A DNA stretch of 8,365 nucleotides, taken from a bacterium. GTDB taxonomy: Bacteria; UBA3054. Below the pieces are notes generated by a model. That model was not told the origin of the DNA and ran no database searches. It saw nothing but the letters and a program-made list of their open reading frames with translations. Position numbers and translations under genes: made by a program. The stretch is from NCBI GenBank assembly GCA_017538635.1, contig JAFYIM010000051.1, forward strand, positions 1-8,365, written 5' to 3'. Positions 1 to 7,207 of this stretch are shown in pieces (position 1 is the stretch's first letter; each line of letters starts with the position of its first letter).

Positions 1-1
1 G

Positions 2-1075
2 CAGGGGATCTATCTGGTCGAAGTCATTTCCATGAGCGGACTCATTCTTTTGCACAGCGATGAGAACCTGGTGGGGGAAACCGCAAACCTTACGCTCAAC
101 TTAAAAGGGGCCCTTCACGGCGGCTCCTACCAACGCTTAACGGGAAGCGGGGACAATCTAAGGATAGTGCTGACGGAACCACTCGCCAATTACAACCAGA
201 TCTGGGGCGCTCTGAGCATCAGCCTGAAGCCCGAAAAGAAACACGTCTGGCCCTTGAGGTTCGGAACGATTTCCAAAAAGTTTCTGCTGGCCCTTATGAT
301 CGTTGACGTTCTGCTTCTGCTCTTCTTCCTTTTCAAGACTCTGCAGTCCGGGAAAAGCGCCATGGAAGAATTGAGGAAAAAGGAGGACAGCATAAGGCAG
401 GACCAATTGGCGACCGTAGGCGCCGGTTTGGCGCACGAAGTCAAAAATTCTTTGAACGGGATAAACCTGAACGCTCAGCTGTTAAAGGAAAGCCTGAATG
501 ACAGCGGCGCGTCGGAAAGCCAAATAAAGAAGCTTGAAAGGATCGAACGGGAAGCGCGCTCCTCGGGGGAAATGCTGGCGACTTTCCTGAGTTATGCGAA
601 GAGCGGCGAATTTTCTCCGAAAGAGGTTAATCTGCGCTCTCTCATAAACGAGCTCGGCCAGTTCTTCAGGGAGGCGGGCGAGAAGGGAAACGTCAAGGTG
701 AGCTATTCTTCAGAAAATGCTCCCCAGAGCGTAATAGCGGATGAGAGCAGTCTGCGCCACGCCGTGACGAACCTGATGTGGAACGCTGTGCAGGCTGTTT
801 CCCAAGCGGGCGGGGGAACGGTCGTCCTCACGGGCGCCGCGAAAGGCGGCTCTGTGGAGATCAGCGTGCAGGACGACGGCCCGGGGATCCCGGAAGACAG
901 AAAAGAAAAGATCTTCGACGCCTTCTACACCACCAAGGAAAAAGGCGCCGGATTAGGCTTGGCTGTCGCCAAAAAATCAGCGCTTTCGCACGGCGGCAAA
1001 TTGGAATTGAAAGACACAAAAAAGGGCTGCCTTTTCGTTTTGAGTTTTCCACTGAAGGAAGGTAAAAATGACTAA
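2..1075 (+). CDS. Membrane sensor histidine kinase, 5' end missing
   Basis: This is the sensor kinase of a two-component system; it autophosphorylates on His and passes phosphate to the regulator encoded next. The frame is open to the left edge and the ATG at 32 has no ribosome site nearby, so I treat the gene as partial. Numbering from that ATG, residues 1-65 look like the end of an extracytoplasmic sensor domain and about 83-103 form a membrane helix. The H-box GLAHEVKNSLNGI has H135 as phosphoacceptor. An N-box centred on N251 (NLMWNAVQA), G1 (DDGPGIP, 281-287) and G2 (GAGLGL, 305-310) complete a normal HATPase domain. All key catalytic residues are present. A first membrane helix presumably lies upstream of the window. 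The last 8 bases overlap the regulator gene. The layout matches NtrB/AtoS/ZraS-type kinases; the signal is unknown. Confidence 0.93.
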   Translation, partial: QGIYLVEVISMSGLILLHSDENLVGETANLTLNLKGALHGGSYQRLTGSGDNLRIVLTEPLANYNQIWGALSISLKPEKKHVWPLRFGTISKKFLLALMIVDVLLLLFFLFKTLQSGKSAMEELRKKEDSIRQDQLATVGAGLAHEVKNSLNGINLNAQLLKESLNDSGASESQIKKLERIEREARSSGEMLATFLSYAKSGEFSPKEVNLRSLINELGQFFREAGEKGNVKVSYSSENAPQSVIADESSLRHAVTNLMWNAVQAVSQAGGGTVVLTGAAKGGSVEISVQDDGPGIPEDRKEKIFDAFYTTKEKGAGLGLAVAKKSALSHGGKLELKDTKKGCLFVLSFPLKEGKND

Positions 1076-2423
1076 GAAGAATATTCTGATCCTTATTGCG
1101 GAAGACGATGCGGTCGCCAGGGAAACGCTTGCGGAAGCTTTTTCCGACAAGGGTTACAAAGTCTTGGAAGCGGCTGACGGCGAAGAGGCGAGAGAACTGG
1201 CGAAAACAAAAAAGCCTGATCTCCTCCTGACGGACTGGAAGATGCCCAAATGTGACGGCATGCAGCTGGTGGAGGAGCTCTCGAAAGACCTGCCCATCAT
1301 TTTGATGACGGCTTACGGAAACGTGGAGTACGCGGTCCTCGCCATGGAAAAAGGCGCCTTCAATTTCATCGAGAAGCCCATCGACCTTGTGAAGCTCTTC
1401 GCTCTCGTTGACAAAGCTTTGCAGCACTCCCTGCTGCAGAAAGAGAACGAGCAGCTGAAAGACCGCCTGGAACGCACGGCCCTGAGCGGAATCATAGGCG
1501 CCACGCCCGCCATCAAGGAAGTCTTTGCGAAGATCAAGCAGGTCGCCGCTTCCGACACCACGGTCTGCATTTTAGGGGAATCGGGAACGGGAAAAGAACT
1601 GGTGGCGAACGCCGTGCAGTCCCTGAGCGGGAGATCCCAGGCGCCCTTTGTCAAACTGAACTGCGCGGCTATTCCGGAAAACTTGCTTGAGAGCGAACTT
1701 TTCGGACACGAGAGGGGCGCTTTCACGGGCGCCGAGAAGCAGAGGATCGGAAAGTTCGAGCAGGCGGACCACGGAACGCTCCTTCTTGACGAGATCGCGG
1801 AGATGAAGCCCGAGCTGCAGGCCAAGCTCCTGAGAGTTTTGCAGGATGGCGAATTCACGAGGCTCGGCGGAACTAAGACAATAAAAGCCGACGTCAGGAT
1901 CATCTGCGCGACCAACGCCGACATCGAGAAGAGGATCGCCTCCGGTCTTTTCCGCTCGGATCTTTACTACAGGATAAGTGTCTTCACCATCAATCTTCCG
2001 CCTCTTAGGGAGCGCAAAGACGACATCGAGCTTCTGGCTAAATATTTCCTCGACCAACTGTCCTCCAACCTTGGCAAGGAATTTCCGGGGTTCTCCAAGG
2101 AAGCGCTCCAGGCTATGCGCAATTACTCTTGGCCCGGCAACGTCAGGCAGTTGAAGAACGCCGTGGAGTATGCGACCATTACGACAGGGGAGAAGGAGGA
2201 AGTCAAGCTTGCCGCTTTGCCCAAAGAGATCGGCCAGGGCGCCGGTATAAGCGTTAAGGAAGAAGAAGCCGCGGCGGCTCCGCTATCTTTGAAGGAAATG
2301 GAAAAGCAGGCCATAGAGGCGGCGCTGAGAAGGTCGGGCGGCAAGAAGGACGTCGCCGCCAAGGAGCTCGGCATCGGGCTTAAGACTATTTACCGCAAAA
2401 TTGAGGAATACGACATCAAATGA
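1068..2423 (+). CDS. NtrC-family sigma-54-dependent response regulator
   Basis: This is the transcription activator partner of the upstream kinase. The 451 residues show three domains. The receiver (about 5-118) has acidic pocket D13/D14, phosphoacceptor D56 in LLLTDWKMP, T81 and K103. The AAA+ domain (about 141-375) has Walker A GESGTGKE (170-177), the sigma-54 contact loop GAFTGA (217-222), Walker B LLLDEI (238-243) and the FRSDLYYRI arginine region. A Fis-type helix-turn-helix follows at about 407-451. The intact GAFTGA motif argues that it opens sigma-54 promoters rather than acting as a plain repressor. An AAGGAAGG site at 1055-1062 lies 5 bases before the ATG, inside the kinase gene, so the pair is probably translationally coupled. 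Length and domain order are typical of NtrC, AtoC and ZraR. The target genes are not identifiable here. Confidence 0.96.
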   Translation: MTKKNILILIAEDDAVARETLAEAFSDKGYKVLEAADGEEARELAKTKKPDLLLTDWKMPKCDGMQLVEELSKDLPIILMTAYGNVEYAVLAMEKGAFNFIEKPIDLVKLFALVDKALQHSLLQKENEQLKDRLERTALSGIIGATPAIKEVFAKIKQVAASDTTVCILGESGTGKELVANAVQSLSGRSQAPFVKLNCAAIPENLLESELFGHERGAFTGAEKQRIGKFEQADHGTLLLDEIAEMKPELQAKLLRVLQDGEFTRLGGTKTIKADVRIICATNADIEKRIASGLFRSDLYYRISVFTINLPPLRERKDDIELLAKYFLDQLSSNLGKEFPGFSKEALQAMRNYSWPGNVRQLKNAVEYATITTGEKEEVKLAALPKEIGQGAGISVKEEEAAAAPLSLKEMEKQAIEAALRRSGGKKDVAAKELGIGLKTIYRKIEEYDIK

Positions 2424-3229
2424 ATTCTTACTGGGTGCATAATCTGGATCCCGTGCTTCTGCATTTGGGCCCTCTCAATATCCGCTGGTACGGAGTAATG
2501 TATGTTTTAGGGCTCTTCATCGCGGTTTGGTGGCTTGGAAAGAGGCAGGAGAAGGGCCTTTTCGTCCTGCCGAAAAAAGAGAATATCCAGGACATGGCCT
2601 TCTACGGTTTCCTCGGAATACTTATTGGCGGAAGGCTGGGGAACTGCTTTCTTTACAACGCGCCGTATTTTTTGACGCATCCATTGGACATCATAAAAGT
2701 CTGGGAAGGCGGCATGAGCTTCCACGGCGGGATGGTTGGCGCGGCCGTGGGTCTTTGGCTTTACGCAAGGAAGATGAAGGTTCCCTTCATGCATTTATTG
2801 GACAACACCGCTTTGGTCAGCACCGTAGGATTGGGACTTGGCCGGGTGGCCAATTTCATCAACGGTGAATTGCACGGCAAGGTGACGGACGTTCCCTGGG
2901 CGGTCATCTTTCCGCAAGTGGACGATCTTCCCAGGCACCCGGTCCAGCTTTACCAGGCTTTCACGGATGGTATTGTGCTTTTTGTCGTCATGTTCCTCTT
3001 CGCCAGGAAGCCGAGGAAAAACGGCTTTTTGAGCGGCGTCTTCGGCGTGACGTACGGAGTACTTAGGATCATCACGGAACCCTTCAGGGCGGAGGATTCC
3101 GTCCTGGCCGGCTGCTGCGGTCTTACGAAGGGGCAAATTTACAGCATACTCACGTTGATCACCGGCGTTCTCATACTTATCTGGAGCTCCAGGCAGGAGA
3201 TCGTAACGAAGCGGGAGGAGCAGGCGTGA
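2420..3229 (+). CDS. lgt: Prolipoprotein diacylglyceryl transferase
   Basis: Lgt moves a diacylglyceryl group from phosphatidylglycerol to the lipobox cysteine of preprolipoproteins in the inner membrane, the first step of lipoprotein maturation. The 269-residue product has several hydrophobic helices. It carries the family signature G-R-x-[GA]-N-F-x-N-x-E-x2-G exactly at 141-153 (R142, N145, E150), H102 in SFHGG, matching the E. coli His103 position, and the R/E-rich segment VLRIITEPFR near the C-terminus. The start ATG overlaps the regulator stop in an ATGA junction; a GAGGA at 2403-2407 is 12 bases upstream. The gene is followed directly by lnt, again with a 4-base overlap. Placement of lgt behind a two-component system is unusual and suggests it shares the regulator's transcript. 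Confidence 0.97.
   Translation: MNSYWVHNLDPVLLHLGPLNIRWYGVMYVLGLFIAVWWLGKRQEKGLFVLPKKENIQDMAFYGFLGILIGGRLGNCFLYNAPYFLTHPLDIIKVWEGGMSFHGGMVGAAVGLWLYARKMKVPFMHLLDNTALVSTVGLGLGRVANFINGELHGKVTDVPWAVIFPQVDDLPRHPVQLYQAFTDGIVLFVVMFLFARKPRKNGFLSGVFGVTYGVLRIITEPFRAEDSVLAGCCGLTKGQIYSILTLITGVLILIWSSRQEIVTKREEQA
3213..3220 (+). promoter_or_regulatory. Ribosome binding site fixing the GTG start of lnt
   Basis: GGGAGGAG lies 5 bases before the GTG at 3226, an ideal spacing, and supports this non-ATG start. The next in-frame ATG is far inside the membrane domain. The site also encodes the Arg-Glu-Glu near the end of Lgt. Confidence 0.8.
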
Positions 3230-4752
3230 TCCTTCTTTTCGGTTCGATATTAAGCGCTGTCCTTCTGACGCTCTCATTCCCGAAGTTTGGATTTGCTTTC
3301 CTTGCGCCAATTGCCCTGGCGCCGTTTTTCTGCGCTCTGCTTATCAGGAAAGAAGGAACGTGGAAGGGCGTCTTTTTCAGCGCTTATCTTCTTGCACTGA
3401 TCTGGCACGTTTCCAGCATCTGGTGGCTGGGGTATGTTAGCTGCGCCGGGATGCTGGCGCTCTCCGCTTTCCTGGCGCTCCTTTTCGCCGTCTTTGTTTT
3501 GTTGGCGATGTATTTTGTCAGGAAAGGCTTCTATCCGGTTCTGTCTTTCGCGCTTTTCTTCCTTTTTTACGAGCTGACGATCTCCTACCTTTTCACCGGA
3601 TTCCCCTGGCTGCTGCTCGGGATGGCGCTTCACAAGAATCTGCTTTTGATCCAGACGGCGGATATCTTCGGCGTGCATTTCATAAGCTTTCTCTTGGCCT
3701 TCACTTCCGCAACGATCGCGGGTATCGCTTGCAATCGATGCGTTAAGTCTTTCATTACTTTGGCTGTCGTCCTTTTGCTTTGGACGCTTTCGGCTTGCTA
3801 CGGCTTTTACAGGATAAGGGAATTGGGGAGCGAAACTCCGAGTGCATCGCTGCGCGTTGCCATGATCCAGCTGAATCTGCCTCCGGAACTAAAGCACGAC
3901 GATAGCAAAGACGAAGACACCCTGGACAGTTATCTCAAGGCGACTGAGAAGGCGGCCCCTGAAAGCGATCTCGTCATATGGCCCGAGACCGGCGTCCCGG
4001 GCATTTACAACGACTACGCCAATCCGGCCATTAAGGTCCTCCGAAGATTCAGAACGGAAGTCAAAGTCCCTCTGCTCTGCGGCCTGACCTGGGCGGAAAA
4101 GGACAAGCAAGGGAAAATACAGTTTTTCAACTCTGCGGCTCTGCTTGACAACTCAGCCATGCTGCCAAGAGAGCGTTATTACAAAAAGCATCTGGTCATT
4201 TTCGGCGAATACGTGCCGCTGGAACGCTATCTGCCTTTTTTGAAGCTTTTGACGCCCATTCCCAGCAGTTACACTCCCGGCGAACTGTCCCACGTGCTCA
4301 ATCTCAAGACTGAGAAAATCTCGAACCTGAAACTGGGCGCGCTCGTCTGTTTCGAGGACGTTTTCCCAAACAGCGCCAGGGAGGCAGTCAAAGAAGGCGC
4401 GGAAATTTTGGTTAACATCACCAACGACGGCTGGTTCTTCGATTCTCCCGGACCTTACCAGCATGCAGCGCTTTCAAGCTTCCGGGCAATAGAGACAAGG
4501 CGCGAACTATTGCGTTCAAGCAACACCGGCATAACCGTTCTCATTGACAGAACGGGCAGAGAAAAGGCTCTGCTTTCAAATGACGGCAAGAGCGTTATGG
4601 TGCCCGGCGAACTTATCTGCAGCGCTTGTGTTTATTCTCCCAGGGAGACGATCTACGCCAAATACGGCGACCTTGGGCTTTTTGTTGTGGCTTTTTTGGT
4701 TTTTCTTATTGGGCTGCTGTTTAGGAATCCCAAGAACGTTATGGTAAAATAA
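3226..4752 (+). CDS. lnt: Apolipoprotein N-acyltransferase
   Basis: Lnt adds the third acyl chain to the N-terminal diacylglyceryl-cysteine of lipoproteins, the last maturation step and the one typical of two-membrane bacteria. The 508-residue length is close to E. coli Lnt. An N-terminal membrane domain (about 1-195) is followed by a nitrilase-type periplasmic domain (about 208-480) and a final membrane helix (about 483-502). The Glu-Lys-Cys triad is visible: E254 in WPETG, K320 in YYKKHLVIFGEYVP and C375 in LVCFED. Other family landmarks are NDGWF and the LLRSSNTGIT segment. The start is GTG, overlapping the lgt stop (GTGA), with a strong ribosome site. The gene ends with two TAA stops in a row (4750-4755). 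Oddity: residue 376 after the catalytic Cys is Phe, where E. coli has Tyr. Confidence 0.96.
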   Translation: MILLFGSILSAVLLTLSFPKFGFAFLAPIALAPFFCALLIRKEGTWKGVFFSAYLLALIWHVSSIWWLGYVSCAGMLALSAFLALLFAVFVLLAMYFVRKGFYPVLSFALFFLFYELTISYLFTGFPWLLLGMALHKNLLLIQTADIFGVHFISFLLAFTSATIAGIACNRCVKSFITLAVVLLLWTLSACYGFYRIRELGSETPSASLRVAMIQLNLPPELKHDDSKDEDTLDSYLKATEKAAPESDLVIWPETGVPGIYNDYANPAIKVLRRFRTEVKVPLLCGLTWAEKDKQGKIQFFNSAALLDNSAMLPRERYYKKHLVIFGEYVPLERYLPFLKLLTPIPSSYTPGELSHVLNLKTEKISNLKLGALVCFEDVFPNSAREAVKEGAEILVNITNDGWFFDSPGPYQHAALSSFRAIETRRELLRSSNTGITVLIDRTGREKALLSNDGKSVMVPGELICSACVYSPRETIYAKYGDLGLFVVAFLVFLIGLLFRNPKNVMVK

Positions 4753-4759
4753 TAAAATT

Positions 4760-5590
4760 ATGAGAGGAAATTTAAAAAACAAAATGAAAGACAAGATGCG
4801 GAAGAAGATCCACATTCTTCCCAATTTTGTCACGGCCTGCAACCTTGTGATGGGCGTCAACGCCATCATGATATCGTTGGGCGCTTTCGCCAACAATGAT
4901 TTCAGCAACAAGCGGCTTACCCAGGCCGCCATGTGCGTCTTTTTCGGCATGATCTTCGACGTCTTCGACGGTTTCGTCGCCAGGCTTACGAAGACCAGCA
5001 GCCGCTTCGGCATGGAACTCGACTCTCTTGCCGACCTGGTGACGTTCGGCGTCGCGCCGTCCGTCCTCATGTACATTTTCGTCCTGAAAGATGTTCCCGA
5101 TCCCGTAAGGAAACTGGTCCTGCCATGCTGCATGGTTTACACCTGCTGCGCCGCTCTGCGCCTGGCGCGCTTCAACGCGCAGATCGAGGACGAGGGCAAA
5201 ACTTTCTCCGGTATTCCGACGCCGGAGGCCGCGGGCGTGATGATCTCATATCTTTTGCTTCTCTCCCACGGCTATCTCAAGCCGGACACGAACTCCTTCC
5301 ACGAGATATTGCAGAATTATATCGTGCCTTTCGTTCCGGTGGGACTAGGCCTTCTGATGGTCGCGACCATCCGCTTCCCGGCTCCGGCTAAGCAGATCGT
5401 CTGGCAGAGGCATCCTTTCATCTATCTGGTTTTGATCGTCTTCATTCTGGTGGCGCTGATCTTCAGGCCGGGACTGGTCTTGCCCGTCCTTTTCCTTGGT
5501 TACCTTTTCTACGGGCTTCTGCAGGCCGCCCGCCGCGCCCTGTTCCCTCCGAAAGCTAAAGCTGAGAACCAGGAAAGCCAAGAGGAATAA
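4760..5590 (+). CDS. pssA: CDP-diacylglycerol-serine O-phosphatidyltransferase (phosphatidylserine synthase)
   Basis: This integral membrane enzyme joins CDP-diacylglycerol and L-serine to phosphatidylserine, the precursor of phosphatidylethanolamine. The 276-residue protein has the full CDP-alcohol phosphatidyltransferase motif at 67-92: D67, D70, G71, A74, R75, G84, D88 and D92 at canonical spacing. The IPTPEAAG stretch and the N-terminal KIHILPNFVTACNL are typical of membrane-type PssA rather than PgsA. Several hydrophobic helices cover the rest, with a charged tail ending in EE. An in-frame TAA at 4745 bounds the start. ATG 4760 is the first candidate but has no Shine-Dalgarno; ATG 4784 (residue 9) and ATG 4796 (residue 13) are alternatives, and the last would begin MRKKIHILPN like many relatives. 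No psd decarboxylase gene is present in the window. Confidence 0.92.
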   Translation: MRGNLKNKMKDKMRKKIHILPNFVTACNLVMGVNAIMISLGAFANNDFSNKRLTQAAMCVFFGMIFDVFDGFVARLTKTSSRFGMELDSLADLVTFGVAPSVLMYIFVLKDVPDPVRKLVLPCCMVYTCCAALRLARFNAQIEDEGKTFSGIPTPEAAGVMISYLLLLSHGYLKPDTNSFHEILQNYIVPFVPVGLGLLMVATIRFPAPAKQIVWQRHPFIYLVLIVFILVALIFRPGLVLPVLFLGYLFYGLLQAARRALFPPKAKAENQESQEE

Positions 5591-6327
5591 TGGCCCGGGA
5601 ACAGAACGATGTGCAGGGGATCCTTCCAGTTGACAAACCCAAGGACTGGACTTCCCACGACGTCATAGCCAAATTAAGAGGCGCTTTCAGAATAAAAAAG
5701 ATCGGCCACGCCGGAACTTTGGACCCGATGGCGACAGGAGTATTGGCGGTGCTTTGCGGAAAAAGTACTAAGCTTTCCGATACTCTGATGGCTTCGAAAA
5801 AAACATACGAGATGACGGTCCGCTTCGGCATCGAGACCAACACTCAGGACATAACTGGCGAAGTGGTGAAGGAAAGCCCGTTGCCGGAAGGCTTCGGAAA
5901 GGAAATGCTGCTTAAAGTCCTTCCCGAATTCAGAGGAGAGATAGAGCAGCTTCCGCCCATGTTCTCCGCCATCAAGGTGAAAGGAAAAAAACTTTACGAC
6001 ATAGCGAGGAAAGGACAGGTTGTGGAAAGGGAAAAGCGCCCGGTCACGATCTACGAGCTGGAATTGATAGACATAAACAATAATGAAGCGAAACTCTCCT
6101 GCGTCTGCTCAAAAGGCACCTATGTCAGGACCTTGGCCCACGACATCGGCCAGAAGCTAGGCTGCGGCGGTACCTTGACCGAACTGAGAAGAACGAAAGG
6201 CGGTTTCCTCACAATAGAGGAAGCCAAAAGCTTGGACGAGATACTGACCTGGGACTTGGAGAAGCTGAAAGCGGAAGCGGAAAAGAATCTGGAAAAAATA
6301 ACCACGGCTTTAAAAACCGATGCTTAA
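5590..6327 (+). CDS. truB: tRNA pseudouridine(55) synthase
   Basis: TruB converts U55 in the T-loop of tRNAs to pseudouridine and helps tRNA folding; it acts in the cytoplasm. The 245-residue product opens with GILPVDKPKDWTSHD and has the catalytic motif GHAGTLDP with D45 as nucleophile. It also has the KTYEMTVRFG strand and the GTYVRTLAHDIG...LTELRRTKGGF segment of the family. It is shorter than E. coli TruB (314) and has little room for a C-terminal PUA domain; such short forms are common in bacteria. Its ATG shares one base with the pssA stop (TAATG), with AGAGGA at 5581-5586 just upstream. The usual neighbours (rbfA, ribF, rpsO) are absent, so it appears to have been relocated into an envelope gene run. 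Confidence 0.96.
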   Translation: MAREQNDVQGILPVDKPKDWTSHDVIAKLRGAFRIKKIGHAGTLDPMATGVLAVLCGKSTKLSDTLMASKKTYEMTVRFGIETNTQDITGEVVKESPLPEGFGKEMLLKVLPEFRGEIEQLPPMFSAIKVKGKKLYDIARKGQVVEREKRPVTIYELELIDINNNEAKLSCVCSKGTYVRTLAHDIGQKLGCGGTLTELRRTKGGFLTIEEAKSLDEILTWDLEKLKAEAEKNLEKITTALKTDA

Positions 6328-7207
6328 AACGCCAGGCATAAACTTACTAGCGAAAGCGGCGAAACCGGCCTTCCTGGGCCTTGTGGCGCTTCTAATTGCC
6401 TCCTGCGCCCCCAAAGCGGAGGACAAGGTTGACGTTTACGTTTCCATTCCGCCCCTTCTGCCCTTCGCGCAAAGGCTCTCTGGCCCTGACGTCAAATGCG
6501 AAAGTTTCATGCCATCCGGCGCCAATCCCCATTCCTACGAGCCTTCCCCCAAGAAAGGCTCCGGCTACTACGGCTCGAAGCTCTTTATTATGACGGGACT
6601 GCCTTTCGAGCAGGAGCTTGTCAAGAGGACCGATGGCAAGGGCCCCAAGGTCCTCGACCTTTTCCACGCCGTTTACAAGGAAGAGGAACATGACGAAGAT
6701 CATGATCACGAAGAACATCACGGGCACCACCACGACCCGCACATTTGGCTTTCGCCAAAACTGATGCTGCAGATGGTCAAACTTATGGCGGAAAAGATCG
6801 AAGAGCTCTATCCCGAGAAAAAGGAAGAGATCGAAAAAAGGAAAGATGAAATTGAAAAAGAGCTTGCGGCTTTCGACCAGGAACTAAAAGAAACATTCGA
6901 GAACGGTCCCAAGACTTTCCTGACCTTCCATCCCGCCTATTCCTGCTTCGCCTATGATTACGGACTTACCGAGATCGCCGTGGAAAAAGAAGGCTCCGAA
7001 CCGACTCCCAAGAGTCTTAGCGAATCGCTCAGGAAAGCGGGCGAAGAAAAACTCAATTGTCTGATCATCCAGCCGGGCTTGAACGAAAGGCTCGCCACGC
7101 ATATCGCGAAAAGCGCAGGATTGAAGGTCATCAAAAGGGACGCCCTGTCCACCAATTATTACGAGGAACTAAGGGCGCTCGCCAAAAACATCCGAGGGGA
7201 AGAATGA
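6320..7207 (+). CDS. znuA: Metal (probably zinc) ABC transporter substrate-binding lipoprotein
   Basis: This is the extracytoplasmic metal-binding component of a cluster A-I (ZnuA/TroA) uptake system. A signal sequence with the lipobox IASC predicts lipidation at C29. Likely metal ligands are H71 (NPHSYEPSP), H141 (DPHIWLSP), H204 (TFHPAYS) and possibly D274. Between the first two lies an acidic, His-rich loop at 121-138 with eight His. Such loops are a hallmark of zinc-type members, which favours zinc over manganese. A charged helix of Glu/Lys at about 158-195 is the expected connecting backbone helix. The start is forced: an in-frame TAA at 6311-6313 precedes ATG 6320, and the next Met would lose the signal. 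There is no good Shine-Dalgarno, so coupling to truB (8-base overlap) is likely. Lipidation would need the Lgt encoded upstream. Confidence 0.93.
   Translation: MLKTPGINLLAKAAKPAFLGLVALLIASCAPKAEDKVDVYVSIPPLLPFAQRLSGPDVKCESFMPSGANPHSYEPSPKKGSGYYGSKLFIMTGLPFEQELVKRTDGKGPKVLDLFHAVYKEEEHDEDHDHEEHHGHHHDPHIWLSPKLMLQMVKLMAEKIEELYPEKKEEIEKRKDEIEKELAAFDQELKETFENGPKTFLTFHPAYSCFAYDYGLTEIAVEKEGSEPTPKSLSESLRKAGEEKLNCLIIQPGLNERLATHIAKSAGLKVIKRDALSTNYYEELRALAKNIRGEE

Noticed and set aside
32..34. ATG at 32 as the true start of the kinase.
   Set aside because: The frame is open upstream to the edge, no ribosome site precedes it, and the first residues look like the middle of a sensor domain, so the gene is more likely truncated by the window.
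861..2057. Long antisense open frames of 161-203 codons opposite the kinase and regulator genes (861-1427, 1313-1924, 1572-2057, minus strand).
   Set aside because: They lie fully opposite well-defined domains, show no recognisable motifs, and are what codon bias in the real genes would produce.
4576..5133. A 185-codon minus-strand frame spanning the lnt-pssA junction.
   Set aside because: It covers the catalytic motif of pssA in antisense and has no family resemblance or ribosome site that I can see.
5735..5756. A second sigma-54-like sequence, TGGCGGTGCTTTGC, inside truB.
   Set aside because: The spacing between the GG and GC elements is one base short, which sigma-54 promoters do not normally tolerate.
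7057..7203. Upstream extension of the ATPase reading frame by 49 codons to an ATG at 7057.
   Set aside because: It would lie entirely inside znuA. ATG 7204 has a ribosome site and an ATGA overlap, and gives the normal family length.
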